61,388 bases of DNA from Alphaproteobacteria bacterium (GTDB lineage Bacteria > Pseudomonadota > Alphaproteobacteria > Rhizobiales > Beijerinckiaceae), in contig VGDY01000004.1 of the NCBI GenBank assembly GCA_016869555.1, positions 1-61,388 on the forward strand, given 5' to 3'. The translations under genes and the position numbers were made by a program. The notes under the pieces were generated by a model, which was not told the origin of the DNA, searched no databases, and saw only the letters and a program-made list of their open reading frames with translations. Position 1 is the first letter of the stretch; each line of letters starts with the position of its first letter. Below, in pieces: positions 18,601 through 27,525 of this stretch.

Positions 18601-18716
18601 TAGAGCGCTTATCGATCACATGGAATCATGTGATCGATAAGGAATCGCTCAAAATCAAAATGTTGGAGCAGGTTCTTATCGAAAAAGTCTGTCAACTTTT
18701 TCGGAACCTGCTCTAA
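18601..18716. repeat. palindromic intergenic repeat element
   Basis: Two nested palindromes lie back to back: CTTATCGATCACATG (18608-18622) with its exact complement after a GAAT loop, and GAGCAGGTTC (about 18666) with GAACCTGCTC near 18704-18713. The element is bounded by TAGAGC and GCTCTAA. Elements with this plan are common between genes in Rhizobiales; only one copy is in the window. Confidence 0.8.
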
Positions 18717-18789
18717 CCGCAAACGCGCCGTCGCCGCTCGCAAACCATCAATAAAACGATCGGAACGGCAAAACGTCAGGGAGAGGCGC

Positions 18790-18993
18790 TTGTCCGGGCC
18801 ATCAAAGAAGCGGCCGCAAAAAAACGAACGCGGCCAGCGTCCGCTCTGGATCGCGATCGGCGGCCTGGCGGTCAGCGTTCTCAGCTACACGATGAAGGAT
18901 CTGCAGATCGGCGACGTCGTGTTCTGGTTCGGCGTCGTTCTCGCCTTTATCGGCGCGCTCTACTGGTTCATTCAACCCAAGCACGGATTGTAG
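18790..18993 (+). CDS. small two-helix membrane protein
   Basis: A 67-residue protein starting at TTG 18790 with a good ribosome site (GGGAGAGGCGC). A positively charged N-terminus (KKRPQKNERGQR) is followed by two hydrophobic helices (LWIAIGGLAVSVLSYTM and VVFWFGVVLAFIGALYWFI), so it is a hairpin inner-membrane protein with both ends probably cytoplasmic. Function unknown. Confidence 0.68.
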   Translation: MSGPSKKRPQKNERGQRPLWIAIGGLAVSVLSYTMKDLQIGDVVFWFGVVLAFIGALYWFIQPKHGL

Positions 18994-19084
18994 CGCCGGC
19001 TTCCGTTCCAAGTCGAAATTTGATTTGCCACATTTACCGAAGAGATTATGGTCTCTTCCGCGCCGCAACACTTATGGACCGCAC

Positions 19085-19738
19085 ATGCCCTTTGCTTATC
19101 TGCCCCGTCGTCGTTTTCTTGTCGTCGCCGCTTGCGCGGTCTTCGCCGCCGCGCCGGCTTACGCCGACAAATCGCCCTCGGGCAAGGTTTCGACCGATGA
19201 GCTGATGGCGCCGAACGCGCTCCCCGACGTTGTCGAAGGCCAGGCGAACGCGCCGGTGACCATCGTCGAATATGCGTCGATGACCTGCAGCCATTGCGCG
19301 GCGTTCCATCACGACGTGTATCCCGAGCTGAAAAAGAAATATGTTGATACGGGCAAGGTGAAATTCATCCTGCGCGAGTTCCCACTCGATCCGCTGGCGA
19401 CGGCCGCTTTCATGCTGGCGCGCGACCTCGGCGACAAGCGCAACGCGGCTGTCGATCTCCTCTTCTCGCAGCAGAAAAACTGGGCCTTTTCGGATAAGCC
19501 GCTCGACGGACTGGCGAATGTGTTGAAACAGACCGGGCTTGGCCAAGAAAAATTCGAAGCGGTGTTGAAGGATCAAACGCTTTACGAAAACGTGAACAAG
19601 GTGCGCGATCGCGCAGCCGAGAAATTCGGCGTCAATTCTACGCCGACCTTTTTCGTCAATGGCGACAAATACAGCGGCGAGATCGGCGTCGAGGACTGGG
19701 ACAAGATCATCGCTTCGAAGACGACGGCGGCGAAGTGA
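19085..19738 (+). CDS. DsbA-family thioredoxin-like disulfide oxidoreductase
   Basis: A 217-residue exported thiol-disulfide oxidoreductase. The signal PRRRFLVVAACAVFAAAPAYA is Tat-like but could use Sec. The thioredoxin core starts with VTIVEYASMTCSHCAAFH, giving a CSHC active site rather than the CPHC of E. coli DsbA. An inserted helical domain follows, then the cis-proline loop (NSTPTFFVNG). This is the alphaproteobacterial DsbA/BdbD-like group, often a monomeric oxidase of the periplasm. It stands alone between a small membrane protein and recR. Confidence 0.9.
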   Translation: MPFAYLPRRRFLVVAACAVFAAAPAYADKSPSGKVSTDELMAPNALPDVVEGQANAPVTIVEYASMTCSHCAAFHHDVYPELKKKYVDTGKVKFILREFPLDPLATAAFMLARDLGDKRNAAVDLLFSQQKNWAFSDKPLDGLANVLKQTGLGQEKFEAVLKDQTLYENVNKVRDRAAEKFGVNSTPTFFVNGDKYSGEIGVEDWDKIIASKTTAAK

Positions 19739-19748
19739 CTCGCCTCGC

Positions 19749-20354
19749 TTAAAAGGCCGTTCTGCGCTCCAGCGCCGCCGCAAGCGTGCCTTCGTCGAGA
19801 TAATCGAGTTCGCCGCCGACCGGAACGCCATGGGCGAGCCGCGTCACTTTCACCCCTGACGGCGAGAGCGCATCGGCGATGTAATGCGCGGTCGTCTGTC
19901 CATCGACCGTTGCGTTGACCGCCAGTACGACTTCGCTGGTCTCCTCTACGCGCACGCGCGCCACGAGGCTCGCGATCGCAAGATCGTCCGGCCCGACGCC
20001 GTCGAGCGGCGACAGCACCCCGCCGAGCACATGATAGCGCGCGTTGAGCAGCCCTGCCCGCTCCAGCGCCCAGAGGTCGGCGACCGTCTCGACGACAACC
20101 AGGATCGACGCGTCGCGGCGCGCGTCGCGACAGATCGTGCAGGGATCGCTGGTATCGATATTGCCGCAGATCGAGCAGACGAGGATGCGCTCCTGCGCGA
20201 CGCGCATCGCTTCGGCGAGCGGCGCCAGCAGTTCCTCGCGCTTGCGGATGAGATGAAGGACCGCGCGCCGCGCCGAGCGCGGACCTAGTCCCGGCAGCTT
20301 CGCCAGGAGCTGCACGAGCTTTTCGATTTCGGGACCGGCGACGCGTTCGGCCAT
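19749..20354 (-). CDS. recR: recombination mediator protein RecR
   Basis: A 201-residue RecR, which works with RecF and RecO to load RecA at gaps. It has the helix-hairpin-helix ([17 protein letters not shown]), the C4 zinc finger ([16 protein letters not shown]), and the Toprim domain ([37 protein letters not shown]), ending with [20 protein letters not shown]. It belongs to the classical dnaX-ybaB-recR group, all on the minus strand, although a repeat separates it from ybaB. Confidence 0.97.
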   Translation of the reverse strand: MAERVAGPEIEKLVQLLAKLPGLGPRSARRAVLHLIRKREELLAPLAEAMRVAQERILVCSICGNIDTSDPCTICRDARRDASILVVVETVADLWALERAGLLNARYHVLGGVLSPLDGVGPDDLAIASLVARVRVEETSEVVLAVNATVDGQTTAHYIADALSPSGVKVTRLAHGVPVGGELDYLDEGTLAAALERRTAF

Positions 20355-20370
20355 GGTCTCAGCGCGCGCA

Positions 20371-20510
20371 ACCCTCTCCCATAGGGAGAGGGTCGGTCCG
20401 AAGGACCGGGGTGAGGGGCATTTTTTTCCGCAGCGCTACATGCGCTTGCGTCAAGTCGGAAACCCCTCTCCCGGCTGCTTCGCAGCCACCCTCTCCCATA
20501 GGGAGAGGGT
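20371..20510. repeat. intergenic repeat with duplicated palindrome between ybaB and recR
   Basis: The 23-base palindrome ACCCTCTCCCATAGGGAGAG.. occurs twice (20371-20393 and 20488-20510), flanking two smaller hairpins (CGGTCCGAAGGACCG and GGCTGCTTCGCAGCC) and a T-run. It has the look of a mobile repetitive-extragenic-palindrome element inserted into the dnaX-ybaB-recR operon. Confidence 0.75.
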
Positions 20511-20551
20511 TACGCGCCCAGATTGAAACTCTTGCGATCACAACAGCCATC

Positions 20552-20875
20552 TCAAAACGGCAGCTTCAGCCCCGGCGGCAGCGGCAGACCGCCGGTGAGC
20601 GCCTTCATCTTCTCCGCCATCGCGTCCTCGGCCTTGCTCCGCGCCTGCATATGCGCGGTGAGGATCAGATCTTCGAGAATTTCCTTCTCGTCCGGGTTCA
20701 ACAGGCTCGGATCGATGGAGACGCTCTTCATCGAGCCCTTGGCGGTCAGCGCAATTTTCACCAACCCGCCGCCCGCCTCGCCTTCGACGACGGTCTGTTC
20801 GAGCTCCAGCTGCGCCTCGGCCATCTTGGCCTGCATCTGCTGCGCCTGTTTCATCAGGCCCATGAAATCCATCAT
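20552..20875 (-). CDS. YbaB/EbfC family nucleoid-associated protein
   Basis: A 107-residue DNA-binding protein of the YbaB/EbfC family, which forms tweezer-like dimers on DNA. It has the usual MMDFMGLMKQAQQMQAKM start and the GGGLVKIALTAKG and DPSLLNPDEKEILEDLI core. It begins within the dnaX stop (ATGA overlap), the conserved dnaX-ybaB arrangement. Confidence 0.95.
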   Translation of the reverse strand: MMDFMGLMKQAQQMQAKMAEAQLELEQTVVEGEAGGGLVKIALTAKGSMKSVSIDPSLLNPDEKEILEDLILTAHMQARSKAEDAMAEKMKALTGGLPLPPGLKLPF

Positions 20876-22710
20876 TGCGCTTCTCCGTCGTCTTCCTCGA
20901 TTGGCGACGCCTCATCATAAAGCGTTTCGGCGGACGATGCGCCTTCGTCCCTGCCCCGCACGGCGACGATCTGCGCGCCCGGAAAACGCGCGAGCACGCT
21001 CGCCACCAGCGGATCGGATTCGAGCGAGGAACGGCGCCTGCGCTCCTCCGCTTCGCACTGCTCTTTGAGAGACGGCGCGCCGCCCGCAGCGACGATCGAC
21101 ACCATCCAACGCTCGCCGGTCCACGCCTGAAGCCTCTGCATCAGAGTCGCGGCCAATTCGCGCGCGCCGCCGGGCGCGAGTTCGAATTCGATCAACCCGG
21201 CTTCAAATCGCACCAGCCGCACTTCGGATTCGAGCGCGATTTTGAGGCGCATCTCCCGCTTCTGCGCGGCAAGCGCCACGAGCGCGTCGAAGCTCTCGAT
21301 CACGGTTCGGGCGGCCGGCGCGGCGGAGGGCTGAAAAACTGCGGGACTCGACGCCGCAACCAATCGCGGGCCGCGCGCCGGCGCTGCGCCGGGCCCCGCG
21401 CTTCGCGCCGGGGGCGACTGGGATTTGGTCGCCGCCACGTCCTCGCCAGAACCCAGGCGGCGCAGCGCTTCCGCCGGGGTCGGCATGTCGGCGGCGTAAG
21501 CGAGCCGCACCAGCACCATGTCGGCGGCCGCCAGCGGTCGCTGCGCGCCGCGCAATTCCTCGACGCCCTTCATCAGTATTTGCCAGGCGCGAGTCAGCGC
21601 CGGAACGGAAAGGCGCGCGGCGGCGTCTTCGCCACGGCGTTTCTCCTCGGGCGTCAGCGCCGCCGAATGGGCCGCCTCCGGCGCAAGCTTTAGACGCGTC
21701 GCAAGATGGGTGAATTCAGCCAGTTCAAGCAGCACCTGCGCCGGATCGGCGCCGCCATTATACTGATCTTCGAGAATGTCGATCGCCGCGGCGACATCGC
21801 CCGCCATCACGCTCTCGAAAAGATCGATGACCCGCGCCTTGTCGGCGACGCCGAGCATCAGACGCAAATCCTGGGCGGCGATCGCGCCGCCCGCGTAATG
21901 CGCCGCCCCATAAGCGATCGCCTGATCGAGCAAGGACAACGCGTCGCGCGCCGAGCCTTCGGCCGCGCGGGCGATCATGGCGAGCGCTTCCGGTTCGATG
22001 GCGACTCCCTCAGCCTTGCAGACGTTCAGCAAATGCTCGGCGAGCAGGCCGGCGTCGATGCGCCGCAGATCGAAGCGCTGGCAACGCGAGCGCACCGTCA
22101 CCGGCACCTTGTCGATTTCGGTCGTCGCGAAGATGAACTTCACATGCTCCGGCGGCTCTTCAAGAGTCTTCAACAGACCGTTGAACGCGGCCTTCGAAAG
22201 CATGTGCACTTCGTCGATGATGTAAACCTTAGTGCGCGCCATCACCGGGCGATAACGGGCGTTGTCGATGATCTCGCGGATGTCGTCGATGCCCGTGTGC
22301 GACGCGGCGTCCATTTCGAGCACGTCGACATGGCGCGAATCGATGATCGCCTGACAGTGAACGCCGATCTCCTCCATATGGATCGTCGGCTGATTGATCG
22401 CCGGACGGCCGTCGCGCGCCGGCAGCTCATAGTTGAAGGCGCGCGCGAGAATGCGCGCGGTCGTCGTCTTGCCGACGCCGCGCACGCCGGTGAGCAGATA
22501 GGCCTGATGAATCCGGTTGAGATCGAAGGCGTTCTCGAGCGTGCGCACCATCGGCTCCTGACCGATGAGGTCCGCAAATGTGGTCGGCCGGTATTTGCGC
22601 GCCAGCACGCGATAGGCCGAGGGCGGCGCCTGATCGGCGCCAAAGAGCGAAGGTCCGTCGTCGGGCGCCGGCGATGGCCTCGGCGGATCGTGCTCGTGGT
22701 CCATCAGCAT
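20872..22710 (-). CDS. dnaX: DNA polymerase III subunits gamma and tau
   Basis: A 612-residue clamp-loader ATPase. Order: a short acidic N-terminal extension, AAA+ domain with Walker A (GVRGVGKTTTARI), Walker B IIDEVHML, sensor SRC (VRSRCQRFDLRR), the domain III collar, an Ala/Pro-rich linker, and a tau C-terminal domain (LQAWTGERWMVSIV). The zinc module normally present between the Walker motifs is degenerate: only one of its cysteines (GVHCQAII) remains, as I recall for other Rhizobiales. It heads the dnaX-ybaB-recR group and lies next to the SRP RNA gene. Confidence 0.97.
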   Translation of the reverse strand: MLMDHEHDPPRPSPAPDDGPSLFGADQAPPSAYRVLARKYRPTTFADLIGQEPMVRTLENAFDLNRIHQAYLLTGVRGVGKTTTARILARAFNYELPARDGRPAINQPTIHMEEIGVHCQAIIDSRHVDVLEMDAASHTGIDDIREIIDNARYRPVMARTKVYIIDEVHMLSKAAFNGLLKTLEEPPEHVKFIFATTEIDKVPVTVRSRCQRFDLRRIDAGLLAEHLLNVCKAEGVAIEPEALAMIARAAEGSARDALSLLDQAIAYGAAHYAGGAIAAQDLRLMLGVADKARVIDLFESVMAGDVAAAIDILEDQYNGGADPAQVLLELAEFTHLATRLKLAPEAAHSAALTPEEKRRGEDAAARLSVPALTRAWQILMKGVEELRGAQRPLAAADMVLVRLAYAADMPTPAEALRRLGSGEDVAATKSQSPPARSAGPGAAPARGPRLVAASSPAVFQPSAAPAARTVIESFDALVALAAQKREMRLKIALESEVRLVRFEAGLIEFELAPGGARELAATLMQRLQAWTGERWMVSIVAAGGAPSLKEQCEAEERRRRSSLESDPLVASVLARFPGAQIVAVRGRDEGASSAETLYDEASPIEEDDGEAQ

Positions 22711-22782
22711 CCATCCGGAGGCGGACGAGCGGCGAGAAGCGCAAGATTACGCCACGCCATTCGCTGCTCGCCGAAAGAGGTG

Positions 22783-22880
22783 GGAGGCTGAACGAAGACC
22801 CGCCCAAGCTCGTTAGGGCTGCTTCCTTCCGGACCTGACCCGGTTGGCGAGTGAAGCGTCCACCGCCAACCTCCCGGCCC
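22783..22880 (-). ncRNA. ffs: signal recognition particle RNA, small bacterial (4.5S) type
   Basis: On the minus strand the core CAGGTCCGGAAGGAAGCAGC, the invariant SRP RNA apical domain that binds Ffh, is seen at about 22816-22837. The 5' part (GGGCCGGGAGGTTGG, near 22880) can pair with the 3' part (CAGCCTCCCA, near 22783-22791), closing the long hairpin. About 98 nt long. Exact ends are estimated. It sits just upstream of dnaX, a frequent neighbour in alphaproteobacteria. Confidence 0.93.
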
Positions 22881-23056
22881 TTATGTGGCAGAGGCGCGCG
22901 GGGGATGCAAGGCTGGCGTTGCGCCAGACGGAGCGCCTGCGAGGCCCTGAAAAGGCCGCCGCTCCTGCTCCGCCGTTCACCCTCATCGGCGAACGGGGGT
23001 GTCGCACCTGCGGCGCGCTTGCTAAAGAGGGCGCGAATTTTTTGGAAAACGAGCGC

Positions 23057-24193
23057 GTGACCGCCGAAACCGCCCAACGTCAGGCAGCAAGCCTCGCGGC
23101 CATCCTCGCGCATTTCGCGGGGCAAGGCTTCGCGCGCTGCGAGCCGCGTCTCCTGCAGCCGGCGGGCGTCTTTCTCGACCGCTCGGGCGAGGATTTCCGC
23201 GGCCGTCTCTATCTGACGAGCGACGCCTCCGGCGCGGAATTCTGCTTGCGCCCCGAATATACGATTCCGGTTTGCCTCGATTATCTCGCCTCGGCCCAGG
23301 CTGGCAGGCCGGCGGCCTATGCCTATGGCGGCTCGATTTTCCGCGCGCCTGAGCATGGCGCGGCCGGCGACGGGGAATTTCTTCAGGCCGGCATCGAGAG
23401 CTTCGGCCGCCAGGACCGCGAAGCCGCTGACGCCGACATTCTTGTCGCCGCGCTTGAAGCCGCCGCCGCCGCAGGCGCGACAAGGCTCAATGTTCACATC
23501 GGCGACGCAGGGCTCGTCGCCGCCTTTCTCGAAAGCCTCGACATGCCGCCGATCTGGCGGCGGCGTCTCGCCGCCGGCCATGCCCGCGGCCAGAGGATCG
23601 CCGATATTTTCGCCTCGCCAAGACGCAACGGCGGGTCGGAACAGTCGGGGGTCTTGGCGGCGCTGACCAAAGTCGATCCGGCCGACGCGCGCCGTCTTGT
23701 CGAGGACTTGCTATCCATCGCCGGCATCGCCGCCGTCGGTGGGCGCAGCGCCGCTGAAATCGCCGAACGTTTTCTCGACCAGGCGACGCTCGCCGACGGC
23801 GCCGGGGTGTCGAAAGAAGCGCGCGCGCTGACCGAAGCCTTCTTCGCCATTGAAGGCGCGCCGGAGTCCGCGTCCTCGGCGATGCGGAGGCTGGCCGCCG
23901 AGGCGCGACTCGATCTTTCCATCGCGCTCGACGCGTTCGACGCCCGCGCCCGCGCCATCGCCGCGCGCGGCCTCGCCGTCGAAGACATGCGCTTCTCGGC
24001 AAGCTTTGCGCGCCATCTCGATTATTACACCGGCTTCGTCTTCGAGGCGCGCCACGGCGGCGACGGCGAAGCGGTGATCGGCGGCGGACGCTACGACCGG
24101 CTGTTCAAGACGCTTGGCGCGGCGTGTGACATACCGGCCGTCGGCGCCGCCATCTGGATCGACCGTCTTTCGCCCGGCGCGGGAGAGGCATGA
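23057..24193 (+). CDS. hisZ: ATP phosphoribosyltransferase regulatory subunit HisZ
   Basis: A 378-residue paralogue of histidyl-tRNA synthetase that activates HisG in histidine synthesis but charges no tRNA. It starts at GTG 23057 ([17 protein letters not shown]) after a GGAAAACGAGC ribosome site. HisRS-like motifs are [60 protein letters not shown] and a C-terminal [11 protein letters not shown] plus GGGRYDRL. There is no anticodon-binding domain. Its stop overlaps the hisG start, giving the standard hisZ-hisG pair; hisS, commonly next to it, is absent. Confidence 0.95.
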   Translation: MTAETAQRQAASLAAILAHFAGQGFARCEPRLLQPAGVFLDRSGEDFRGRLYLTSDASGAEFCLRPEYTIPVCLDYLASAQAGRPAAYAYGGSIFRAPEHGAAGDGEFLQAGIESFGRQDREAADADILVAALEAAAAAGATRLNVHIGDAGLVAAFLESLDMPPIWRRRLAAGHARGQRIADIFASPRRNGGSEQSGVLAALTKVDPADARRLVEDLLSIAGIAAVGGRSAAEIAERFLDQATLADGAGVSKEARALTEAFFAIEGAPESASSAMRRLAAEARLDLSIALDAFDARARAIAARGLAVEDMRFSASFARHLDYYTGFVFEARHGGDGEAVIGGGRYDRLFKTLGAACDIPAVGAAIWIDRLSPGAGEA

Positions 24194-25164
24194 TGTCGCC
24201 CGAGCAGAAACTCATCATCGCCTCCCCCTCGAAAGGCCGGCTGCAGGAAAACGCCGCCGCCTTCTTCGCGCGCGCCGGCCTGGAGCTGACGCAGGGCCGC
24301 GGGGCGCGCGACTATCGCGGCGCCGTCGCCGGAGTCTCGGGCGCGGAAGTCGCCTATCTCTCAGCGGCCGAGATCACGCGGAGGCTCGCCTGCGGCGAAG
24401 CCCATCTTGGCGTCACCGGCGAAGATCTGGTGCGCGAAGAAATCGCCGACGCCGAGAAGACGGTGGCGCTTCTCGCGCCGCTTGGCTTTGGCGCCGCCAA
24501 TGTCATCGTCGCCGTGCCGCAGGCCTGGATCGACGTGCGCTATATGAGCGATCTCGCCGATGTCGCCGACGGATTTCGGGCGCGCCATGGCCGCGGCCTG
24601 CGCGTCGCGACGAAATATGTGAACACGACGCGGCGCTTCTTCGCCGCGCATGGCGTATCCGACTATCGCATCGTCGAGAGCTCGGGCGCGACCGAAGGCG
24701 CGCCCGCAGCCGGCTCCGCCGATCTCATCGTCGACATCACAACCACCGGCGCGACGCTGGCGGCGAACGCCCTGAAAATCGTCGAGGACGGCGTGATTTT
24801 GCGCTCGCAAGCCAATCTCGTCGCCTCGCTGACGGCGCCCTGGAGCGACACGGCGCGCGAAGCGGCGCGCATCATACTTTCGCGCATCGCCGCGGAGGAA
24901 GAAGCGCGCACGACGCGCGAGGTGCGGGCCGCCTTGCCTGATCTTGGCGAACACATCCTGCGCGCCGCTGAAACGAATTTCGGCGCCGAACTGCGCGACA
25001 AGGACTGCCGCTTCGCGAGTTTCTCCTGTCCGACGACGAAGGTCGCGGCGCTCGCCGACTGGCTGATCGCGCAAGGCGCCACAAGCGTCGCCAGCGCCGG
25101 GCTCGACTATGTCTTTCGGGCGGAGAACGCCCTGTGGCGCAAGCTCGCGGCGCGGCTGGGGTGA
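24190..25164 (+). CDS. hisG: ATP phosphoribosyltransferase catalytic subunit
   Basis: Catalyses the first step of histidine biosynthesis, joining PRPP and ATP. 324 residues. Core motifs: [66 protein letters not shown] and [15 protein letters not shown]. It starts at ATG 24190 after GGGAGAGGC, overlapping hisZ. It is longer than the usual short, HisZ-dependent HisG (about 210-230 residues), with about 100 extra C-terminal residues, yet it is paired with HisZ; similar lengths are, as I recall, known in Bradyrhizobium-like species. Confidence 0.95.
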   Translation: MMSPEQKLIIASPSKGRLQENAAAFFARAGLELTQGRGARDYRGAVAGVSGAEVAYLSAAEITRRLACGEAHLGVTGEDLVREEIADAEKTVALLAPLGFGAANVIVAVPQAWIDVRYMSDLADVADGFRARHGRGLRVATKYVNTTRRFFAAHGVSDYRIVESSGATEGAPAAGSADLIVDITTTGATLAANALKIVEDGVILRSQANLVASLTAPWSDTAREAARIILSRIAAEEEARTTREVRAALPDLGEHILRAAETNFGAELRDKDCRFASFSCPTTKVAALADWLIAQGATSVASAGLDYVFRAENALWRKLAARLG

Positions 25165-25170
25165 GCCGAA

Positions 25171-25280
25171 TGTCATTCCCGACGCGCGCAACGCGCGCGA
25201 TCGGGAATCCAGAGTCACAACATGAGTCGTTGAATTGGCTCTGGATTCCCGGTCAGGCCTTCGGCCTGCCGGGAATGACA
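25171..25280. repeat. dispersed palindromic repeat, copy 1
   Basis: Begins TGTCATTCCCGACGCGCG and ends CGGCCTGCCGGGAATGACA, its inverted complement, with inner halves GATCGGGAATCCAGAG and CTCTGGATTCCCGGTC. The same sequence, with small differences, occurs at 35864-35967 and 59596-59703. It lies 7 bases after the hisG stop. Confidence 0.9.
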
Positions 25281-25294
25281 AGCCGCGGAGTAAC

Positions 25295-26314
25295 TCACGC
25301 TTCCATCAATGCGCCGACATGCGCCGCGACGCTGCGCGCAAGAGCTTCGGGGCGATAGCCGCCTTCGAGCAGCGAGACGACGTGGCCCTTGCAGCGGCGC
25401 GCCGCGATCTCCATCACGCGCAGCGTGACGTCCCTGAAATCCTCTGCGACGAGCCGCAAGCCGCCAAGCGGATCGTGCAGATGAGCGTCGAAGCCGGCGC
25501 ACAGAATGATAATCTCCGGCGAGAAGGCGTCGAGGCGCGGCAGAATGCGCGACGCGAGCGCCTCGCGAAATTGCGCGCCGCCGTCGCCCTTAACGAGCGG
25601 CGCGTTGACGATATTGTTGTGTTCGCCCGTCTCGCCGACCGCGCCCGTGCCGGGATAGAGCGGCATCTGATGCGTCGATGCGTAAAGCGCGTTTCGATCG
25701 CTCCAGAAAATTTCCTGCACGCCATTGCCGTGATGCACGTCGAAATCGACGATGGCGAGGCGCGAGGCGCCATGCGCCACGCGCGCATGCAGCGCCGCCA
25801 CGGCGGCGTTGTTGAAGAAGCAAAAACCCATCGGCGTCTCGCGCGTCGCATGATGGCCCGGCGGCCGCATGGCGACGAAGGCGTTCTTGGCGTCGCCGCG
25901 CATGACCGCGTCGATCGCCGCGATCGCGCCGCCCGCCGCGCGCAACGCGGCCTCCTGCGTGGCGCCGTTCATGACGACGTCGGGGCCGATGGGCGCATAG
26001 CCATCGGAAGGCGCGGATTTGGCAAGCCGCGAAAGGTGCTCCGAACGATGCGCGCGGAGCAGCGCCTCCTGCGGCGCCAAGGGCGCTTCGGCGCGCATGA
26101 GGCCGACATAGCGCGCATCGTCCAGCGCATGCAGAACGGCGCGCAGACGCTCCGGCCCTTCGACATGGGCCGGGCCCATGTCATGCGCCAGGGCGGCCGG
26201 GTGGGTGACAAGCAGCGTCGACGCCGCAGCGGCGCGCGCGCCGATGCAGGCAAGGCTTGCGCCCGCGCCGACGATCGCCGCTCGGCGCGTGAAGGCGGTG
26301 TCGCGTTCCGGCAT
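25295..26314 (-). CDS. histone-deacetylase-family hydrolase with export signal
   Basis: A 339-residue protein of the HDAC/acetylpolyamine amidohydrolase superfamily, zinc enzymes that remove acetyl groups from amines. Active-site motifs are complete: AMRPPGHHATRE (His pair), FNNAAVAAL, IVDFDVHHGNG (zinc Asp and His), STHQMPLYPGTGAVGE and CAGFDAHLHDPLGG (second zinc Asp). The start at 26314 opens with an Arg-Arg-containing hydrophobic signal (TRRAAIVGAGASLACIGARA), so export, possibly by Tat, is likely; most bacterial HDAC-like enzymes are cytoplasmic. The substrate is unknown. It is transcribed away from ada. Confidence 0.88.
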   Translation of the reverse strand: MPERDTAFTRRAAIVGAGASLACIGARAAAASTLLVTHPAALAHDMGPAHVEGPERLRAVLHALDDARYVGLMRAEAPLAPQEALLRAHRSEHLSRLAKSAPSDGYAPIGPDVVMNGATQEAALRAAGGAIAAIDAVMRGDAKNAFVAMRPPGHHATRETPMGFCFFNNAAVAALHARVAHGASRLAIVDFDVHHGNGVQEIFWSDRNALYASTHQMPLYPGTGAVGETGEHNNIVNAPLVKGDGGAQFREALASRILPRLDAFSPEIIILCAGFDAHLHDPLGGLRLVAEDFRDVTLRVMEIAARRCKGHVVSLLEGGYRPEALARSVAAHVGALMEA

Positions 26315-26451
26315 GTCAGATCCAATCTTCGGGTTCAGAGGCGCAGCATAGGATCGCCTGAGGCGCCTGTCAGCCGTTCGGAGATTGGACAGCAAGAAAC
26401 GCATTGCGGCGATCGTCAATAAAGGGATGATGCGCGAAAAGGGCCAGACAC

Positions 26452-27513
26452 ATGACTGAGGCGCATTCGCTCGATCTTGACGAGACGCGCTGGGCGGCGG
26501 TGGTCGCGCGCGATGCGCGCCATGACGGCGCGTTCTTCTATTGCGTCGAAACGACCGGCGTTTATTGCCGCCCGTCCTGCCCGTCCCGGCCGGCGAAGCG
26601 GGCCAATGTGCGCTATTGCGCGACGGTCGAAGAAGCCGAGGCTCAGGGCTTTCGCCCCTGCCGCCGCTGCCGGCCCGATGCGCCGTCGCAGCAGGAGCGG
26701 GACGCAGAGAAAATCGCCGGCGCCTGCCGAATGATCGAGGCGGCGGAAGCGCCGCCGACGCTGGCGCGGCTTTCGCGCGCCGCAGGGCTCAGCCCGTTTC
26801 ACTTCCACCGGCTGTTTAAGCGCATCGCCGGCGTCACGCCCAAGGCCTATGCGCAGGCGCATCGGCGCGCGCGCCTCTGCGGCAAGCTCAGGGAAGTTCA
26901 GACAGTGACCGAGGCGATCTATGATTCCGGCTATCATTCAAGTGCGCGCTTCTATGCGACGGCGAAGGAGACATTGGGCATGACGCCGACCGCCTATCGC
27001 GCCGGGGCGCCCAGCGAAACGATCCGCTTCGCCATCGGCCAATCGTCGCTTGGCGCAGTGCTCGTCGCCACGAGCGCAAAAGGCGTCTGCGCCATTTCGC
27101 TCGGCGACGACCCCGAAGAACTGCTGCGCGATCTGCAGGATCGGTTTCCGAAGGCGACGCTGGTCGGCGGCGATGAGTCGTTCGAACGCTACGTCGCCGC
27201 GGCGGTGGGGATGGTCGAACTGCCGCAAACGCGGTTCGATCTGCCGCTCGACATGCGCGGCACCGCCTTTCAGCAGCGGGTCTGGGCTGCGCTGCGGGAC
27301 ATTCCGGCGGGAGAGACGGCAAGCTACGCCGAGATCGCGAAACGCATCGGCGCACCGAAGGCGACGCGCGCGGTCGCGGGCGCCTGCGCCGCCAATCCGG
27401 TTTCGCTCGCGGTTCCCTGCCATCGCGTCGTGCGCAGCGACGGCGCGCTGTCCGGCTATTACTGGGGCGTCGCGCGCAAGCGCGCATTGCTGGAGCGCGA
27501 GCGCAAGTCGTGA
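26452..27513 (+). CDS. ada: bifunctional DNA-repair methyltransferase and transcriptional regulator Ada
   Basis: A 353-residue Ada protein that repairs O6-methylguanine and methylphosphotriesters and, once methylated, activates the adaptive response. The N-terminal zinc domain has the four cysteines (GVYCRPSCPSRP, RPCRRCRPD). An AraC-type HTH follows (LARLSRAAGLSPFHFHRLF and YHSSARFYATAKETLGMTP), then the methyltransferase domain with the PCHRVV active site. It stands alone here; no alkB is beside it. Confidence 0.95.
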   Translation: MTEAHSLDLDETRWAAVVARDARHDGAFFYCVETTGVYCRPSCPSRPAKRANVRYCATVEEAEAQGFRPCRRCRPDAPSQQERDAEKIAGACRMIEAAEAPPTLARLSRAAGLSPFHFHRLFKRIAGVTPKAYAQAHRRARLCGKLREVQTVTEAIYDSGYHSSARFYATAKETLGMTPTAYRAGAPSETIRFAIGQSSLGAVLVATSAKGVCAISLGDDPEELLRDLQDRFPKATLVGGDESFERYVAAAVGMVELPQTRFDLPLDMRGTAFQQRVWAALRDIPAGETASYAEIAKRIGAPKATRAVAGACAANPVSLAVPCHRVVRSDGALSGYYWGVARKRALLERERKS

Positions 27514-27525
27514 ACGAACGGCGCA

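Noticed and set aside
20374-20510. Possible CRISPR array because of repeated palindromes
   Set aside because: Only two copies of the repeat, with hairpins rather than unique spacers, and no cas genes.
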